From NCBI RefSeq assembly GCF_004000435.1, contig NZ_RBVZ01000002.1, positions 496,001-560,000 on the forward strand: DNA of 64,000 nt. The letters run 5' to 3'. This DNA is from Alexandriicola marinus (GTDB lineage Bacteria > Pseudomonadota > Alphaproteobacteria > Rhodobacterales > Rhodobacteraceae). Position numbers and translations under genes: made by a program. Shown here one piece after another: positions 62,101-64,000 of the stretch (position 1 is the first letter of the stretch; each line of letters begins with the position of its first letter). Below the pieces are notes generated by a model, which saw only the letters and a list, made by a program, of their open reading frames with translations, ran no database searches and was not told the origin of the DNA.

Positions 62101-63817
62101 CGCGATCGCCACGCCGGACGCCTTCGGCCCTCAGAACGTGGGCAATCCGGTTGGCCCGCGCCTCGACCTCTGCATAGCTCAGCGCCCGATCTTCGAAGAT
62201 GATCGCCGTGGCCTCGGGCTGCTCCGCGGCGCGCGCGGCGATTAATTCCGGGATCGTCGCCTCACGTTCAAACTCCCGTTCGGTGCGGTTCCAGCCCTGT
62301 AGCAGCGTCTCGAGTTCCGCCGCGTCGGGAAGGGGCAAGTCAGAACAACCGGCCTCGTCATGCCCGGCAAACCAGGACAGCGCGGTGCCAAGCCGGGCTG
62401 CTACAAGGGCGACGCCGTCCTGCGACAGGCGTGCCGGGTCGGGGATCAGGCGGGGCGCACCGCCGTTCCAGTCGAACGTCAGGGCGGCACCCGCAACCGC
62501 GCCCGTGCCATTGGCAAGCGCGATGTCGGGGATGGTCGGTGCCTCGCCTGCGATACGAAGCGGCAGATCGGCCGCAAAGCCCGGTCTTGCAGAGGCCCGG
62601 TCAAGTTCATCGGCGAAACGGGCCCGCGCCTGAGCGACCGAACCGTCGGGATCGAACCGGACGGGCACCCAATCGCAGACAAAAGGTGTCGCCGAGGGCC
62701 GTGCCAAAGCAAGATCGACCGGCCCGCCTGCAAGTCTTGCAAAGATTGCACCAAGCGCCGCGAAGACCCCGATGCTATCCGGCCTGCCGGCAAGATCGAC
62801 TGTCGTCTCATGCCCGCCCGCGCCGGTCAGCCCGATCCGGGCCGGAACCAGCGCCTTCAGGCGCCTGTTCCAGAACGGCTCTGCCCCAGCGACAAGTCGC
62901 ATCTCGTCCGTCAACGCCTGCCGCGCCGCGGGATCGGGCTGGTCGAGACTGTCACCCGTCTCAGGCTTGATGGTACCGTTCAGGTATTCCAGCCCATGAA
63001 GGAAGATGGCGCCATCGGCACATGCGACAGTGATCCCGTCGTCCCCGGCCTGAAGAACAGTGCCCGGCGCGCCCGCTCCCGCCGCGATCTCGGCCCCACG
63101 GGCGCAGATGATCTGCCCCTTGTGCAAGACCTTCGGCAAGGTCAGCGGATTGTCATAGGCCCCATGATCAAGGGCGCGCAAAAAGGCCGCGACCTTGGCG
63201 GCGCTTAGGTTGAAATCAATCAGTGCGGCAGCCTCTGGCCGGTCAGCGCGGCCGAAATAGCTTCGCCGCGACAGATCCTGTTCTACGACGTTCGGCGCAC
63301 CCGAGGTCAGTTGCGCGATCACGGTGGCAAAGCTTTCGATGCCCGCCGCATAGCATTTCGCATTCAGCGAAAAGGCCGTCTCGTTTTCTGCGATCTCGAC
63401 CGCTTGCGACGCAAGGATGCGGCCTTCGTCGACGCCACCCTCGATCAGATGCCACGTCACGCCATGGCGCCCCTCCCCGTTCAGGAGGGCCCAGACCGGC
63501 GCATTCAGCCCGGCATAGGCAGGCAACGGGCCATCATGGAAATTGATTGCGCCAAGGCGAGCCGTTGCCAGAACCTCATCGGGAATGATCGACAGGTTGG
63601 CCGCCGACACGATCCAGTCGAAACCAACACCGGCGATACGGTCAGCCAGACCCTTGCCCGGGGCGATGACATCAAGGCCCGAAGTCGCCGCCCAGCCTTT
63701 TACGTCGGGGTCGTCCGAGACGACGCCGGAGATCCGGTGGCCGGCCTCGAGCAGCATCCGCCCGCATTGCACCGTGAGCGATTCATGCCCGATCAGCAGA
63801 ACGGAAAAGGTGGCCAT
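59183..63817 (-). CDS. Single-module NRPS: formyltransferase, condensation-like, A domain with inserted LLM monooxygenase, PCP
   Basis: 1544 residues (ATG 63817 with RBS AAAGGAG; TTG 63820 alternative). Order: residues 1-300 formyltransferase, catalytic N92, H94, D130 (INFHDGPLPAYAG; GVDEGRIL); about 305-500 degenerate condensation-like without HHxxxDG; 515-740 first half of adenylation domain (YTSGSTGRPKG); about 747-1105 MupA/Atu3671-type FMN luciferase-like monooxygenase inserted between A4 and A5 (MDFSLFYWGNDD; TPERHFHAFGG); 1110-1385 second half (MYGPTETT, YCTGDLARW, LRGHRIELGEIE); 1405-1480 carrier with S1440 (DNFFDLGGHSLLA); basic tail. The ten-residue code reads D-I-L-Q-M-G-M-I-W-K, near the glycine code. 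No thioesterase. Confidence 0.93.
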   Translation of the reverse strand: MATFSVLLIGHESLTVQCGRMLLEAGHRISGVVSDDPDVKGWAATSGLDVIAPGKGLADRIAGVGFDWIVSAANLSIIPDEVLATARLGAINFHDGPLPAYAGLNAPVWALLNGEGRHGVTWHLIEGGVDEGRILASQAVEIAENETAFSLNAKCYAAGIESFATVIAQLTSGAPNVVEQDLSRRSYFGRADRPEAAALIDFNLSAAKVAAFLRALDHGAYDNPLTLPKVLHKGQIICARGAEIAAGAGAPGTVLQAGDDGITVACADGAIFLHGLEYLNGTIKPETGDSLDQPDPAARQALTDEMRLVAGAEPFWNRRLKALVPARIGLTGAGGHETTVDLAGRPDSIGVFAALGAIFARLAGGPVDLALARPSATPFVCDWVPVRFDPDGSVAQARARFADELDRASARPGFAADLPLRIAGEAPTIPDIALANGTGAVAGAALTFDWNGGAPRLIPDPARLSQDGVALVAARLGTALSWFAGHDEAGCSDLPLPDAAELETLLQGWNRTEREFEREATIPELIAARAAEQPEATAIIFEDRALSYAEVEARANRIAHVLRAEGVRRGDRVGLCLSRSADLVIGALAIQKAGAAYVPLDPAYPRDRIALYVEDSAPRAILAEAQTQDVLPEHEAVVVLIDDPRLNDAPETAVSDGPRPEDLAYMIYTSGSTGRPKGVMISHRNVANFFAGIDERIPHDAGDRWLAVTSLSFDISVLELFWTLARGVTVVMSGDESRAMVSAGGGRRIGGMDFSLFYWGNDDGEGRDKYRLLLDGAKYADENGFTAVWTPERHFHAFGGPYPNPSVTGAAVAAVTRNIGVRAGSCVAPLHHPARIAEEWAVIDNLTNGRAGLAIASGWQPDDFVLRPENAPPRNKEAMSEAIAQVRALWRGEEVGFPRADGSIHTLVTQPRPVSKEVPIWVTTAGNPETWAEAGRIGANVLTHLLGQSVDEVGEKIAIYHAALREAGHDPQDFSVTLMLHTYLAATRDEARETAREPMKDYLRSAAGLIKQYAWAFPAFKRPKGVDNAFQLDLGSLEPEELEGILDYAFERYFNDSGLFGTIDDALDRVEQVKAIGVTEVACLIDYGIGAQTVLDGLRPLAKVCALSNEDSAPADDDFSIAAQIERHDVTHLQCTPSMARMLVGDDASRAALRRIRHLMIGGEALPGALVRDLSAATKARIENMYGPTETTIWSTTQTVRDAEGTASIGSPIANTQVYVLDERLEPVATGQVGELWIGGEGVALGYWQRPDLTEDRFRPNPFAPGRMYCTGDLARWQADGTLDFLGRADHQVKLRGHRIELGEIEAAIDALPGVSQSVVVALGEAGSEQLVAYLTGTDSPTEQVVKQALAKDLPAHMVPARVIALDAFPLTPNKKVDRKALPQPGPRAPAARPATAPVLSPDAEASVSTIDALAAIWAGILGVPTPGARDNFFDLGGHSLLAVQAHREIRDSLGVSRLGITDIFRHTTLGALASHVEALLGGAAPVASRKRKAATQPVDNESPAPQPSLTPVRPMDGAAARAAARSDAMARRKVLRARRMQDA

Positions 63818-64000
63818 CAACTGGCTCCTTTCAGGTGTGGTGAGGGCCGGTGCTCAGAACGCCGGCCCAGGAAGGCGGACATATCGTGCCGGATAAGCGT
63901 CAACAGGAAACCGGGCGGATCGACGGGCTTCTGCCCCGAAAGAAGAGCCCTCAACCGGTGAACGAGCCCACCCGCCACATGGGCAAGCGTCGCGATCGCC
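63817..64000 (-). CDS. C-terminal fragment of a gene upstream of the NRPS (cut by window edge)
   Basis: About 60 C-terminal residues of a minus-strand gene entering from the right edge, ending IRHDMSAFLGRRSEHRPSPH near its stop at 63817-63819. The stop overlaps the NRPS start codon (TGATG), so the two are translationally coupled and belong to one operon. A hydrophobic segment (AIATLAHVAGGLVHRLRALL) suggests a membrane or amphipathic region. I cannot identify the family from this fragment. Confidence 0.6.
   Translation of the reverse strand, partial: AIATLAHVAGGLVHRLRALLSGQKPVDPPGFLLTLIRHDMSAFLGRRSEHRPSPHLKGAS

Noticed and set aside
59183-63817. Frameshift or gene fusion error in the NRPS
   Set aside because: The frame is open throughout, and A-domain motifs continue correctly on both sides of the monooxygenase, matching a known inserted architecture.
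1-64000. CRISPR array, tRNA, rRNA, IS or integrase
   Set aside because: No regularly spaced repeats, no tRNA cloverleaf or rRNA-like stretch, and no transposase or recombinase protein was found in either strand.

Overview
The window reads as chromosomal DNA of a GC-rich alphaproteobacterium, most likely Rhodobacteraceae/Roseobacteraceae. The grounds are the dense, short-overlap gene packing, a 44-residue alphaproteobacterial aa3 cytochrome oxidase subunit IV, PHA genes phaA/phaB, a plant-type glutamate-cysteine ligase, and several small DUF families (DUF6173, DUF6356, DUF2007, DUF465) common in that group. I see no rRNA, tRNA, CRISPR array, insertion sequence, integrase or phage gene.

Region 1 (1-39.9 kb) is mainly housekeeping. 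It holds a pyrB tail, a degenerate dihydroorotase and plsY. An rsmE-GNAT-hypothetical-gshA operon is divergent from ubiA. Then come an OmpA/BON protein, a Sua5-type tRNA threonylcarbamoyl synthase, an acyl-CoA dehydrogenase with a metallo-hydrolase, an Lrp regulator, azlCD, greA, ETF:ubiquinone oxidoreductase, a TPR protein, ispE, a polyprenyl diphosphate synthase, phaBA, an EAL phosphodiesterase, tag, a VIT-type metal transporter, a uvrC-pgsA-moaD-moaE operon, a cation antiporter, sppA and a two-gene ABC-2 exporter.

Region 2 (40.0-46.2 kb) looks like a regulated quaternary- or tertiary-amine catabolic island. It has a DgcA/N-methylproline-demethylase-like flavoprotein, a von Willebrand-type secreted protein, an EamA permease, a TetR regulator and a non-pyrrolysine MttB-family methyltransferase. 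Two copies of one palindrome, TYGACA-N4-TGTCGA, lie upstream of the flavoprotein and in the tetR/mttB gap, which suggests a shared TetR operator.

Region 3 (46.4-64 kb) is a cell-surface glycan cluster. It encodes an acyltransferase/SGNH protein with a disrupted 5' end, a GMC oxidoreductase, two sugar-modifying dehydrogenase/epimerase proteins plus an SDR, three glycosyltransferases (WecG/TagA, GT4, GT2), a CpsD-like ATPase/kinase and a Wzz-like co-polymerase. It runs directly into a phosphopantetheinyl transferase and a 1544-residue single-module NRPS. The NRPS order is formyltransferase, degenerate condensation-like region, adenylation domain split by an inserted FMN luciferase-like monooxygenase, then carrier protein. 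The adenylation code I read (D-I-L-Q-M-G-M-I-W-K) is nearly the published glycine code. A formylated and/or oxidised glycine unit made beside glycan genes is the most unusual system here. The cluster continues past the right edge; no flippase, polymerase, export porin or initiating transferase is inside the window.

Other points worth following: the 'pyrC' product lacks its metal-binding HxH and catalytic Asp, so it is probably a structural partner of PyrB; the acyltransferase would be restored by one extra T in a T5 run; and a 59-residue zinc-ribbon membrane protein lies unnoticed between sppA and the antiporter.
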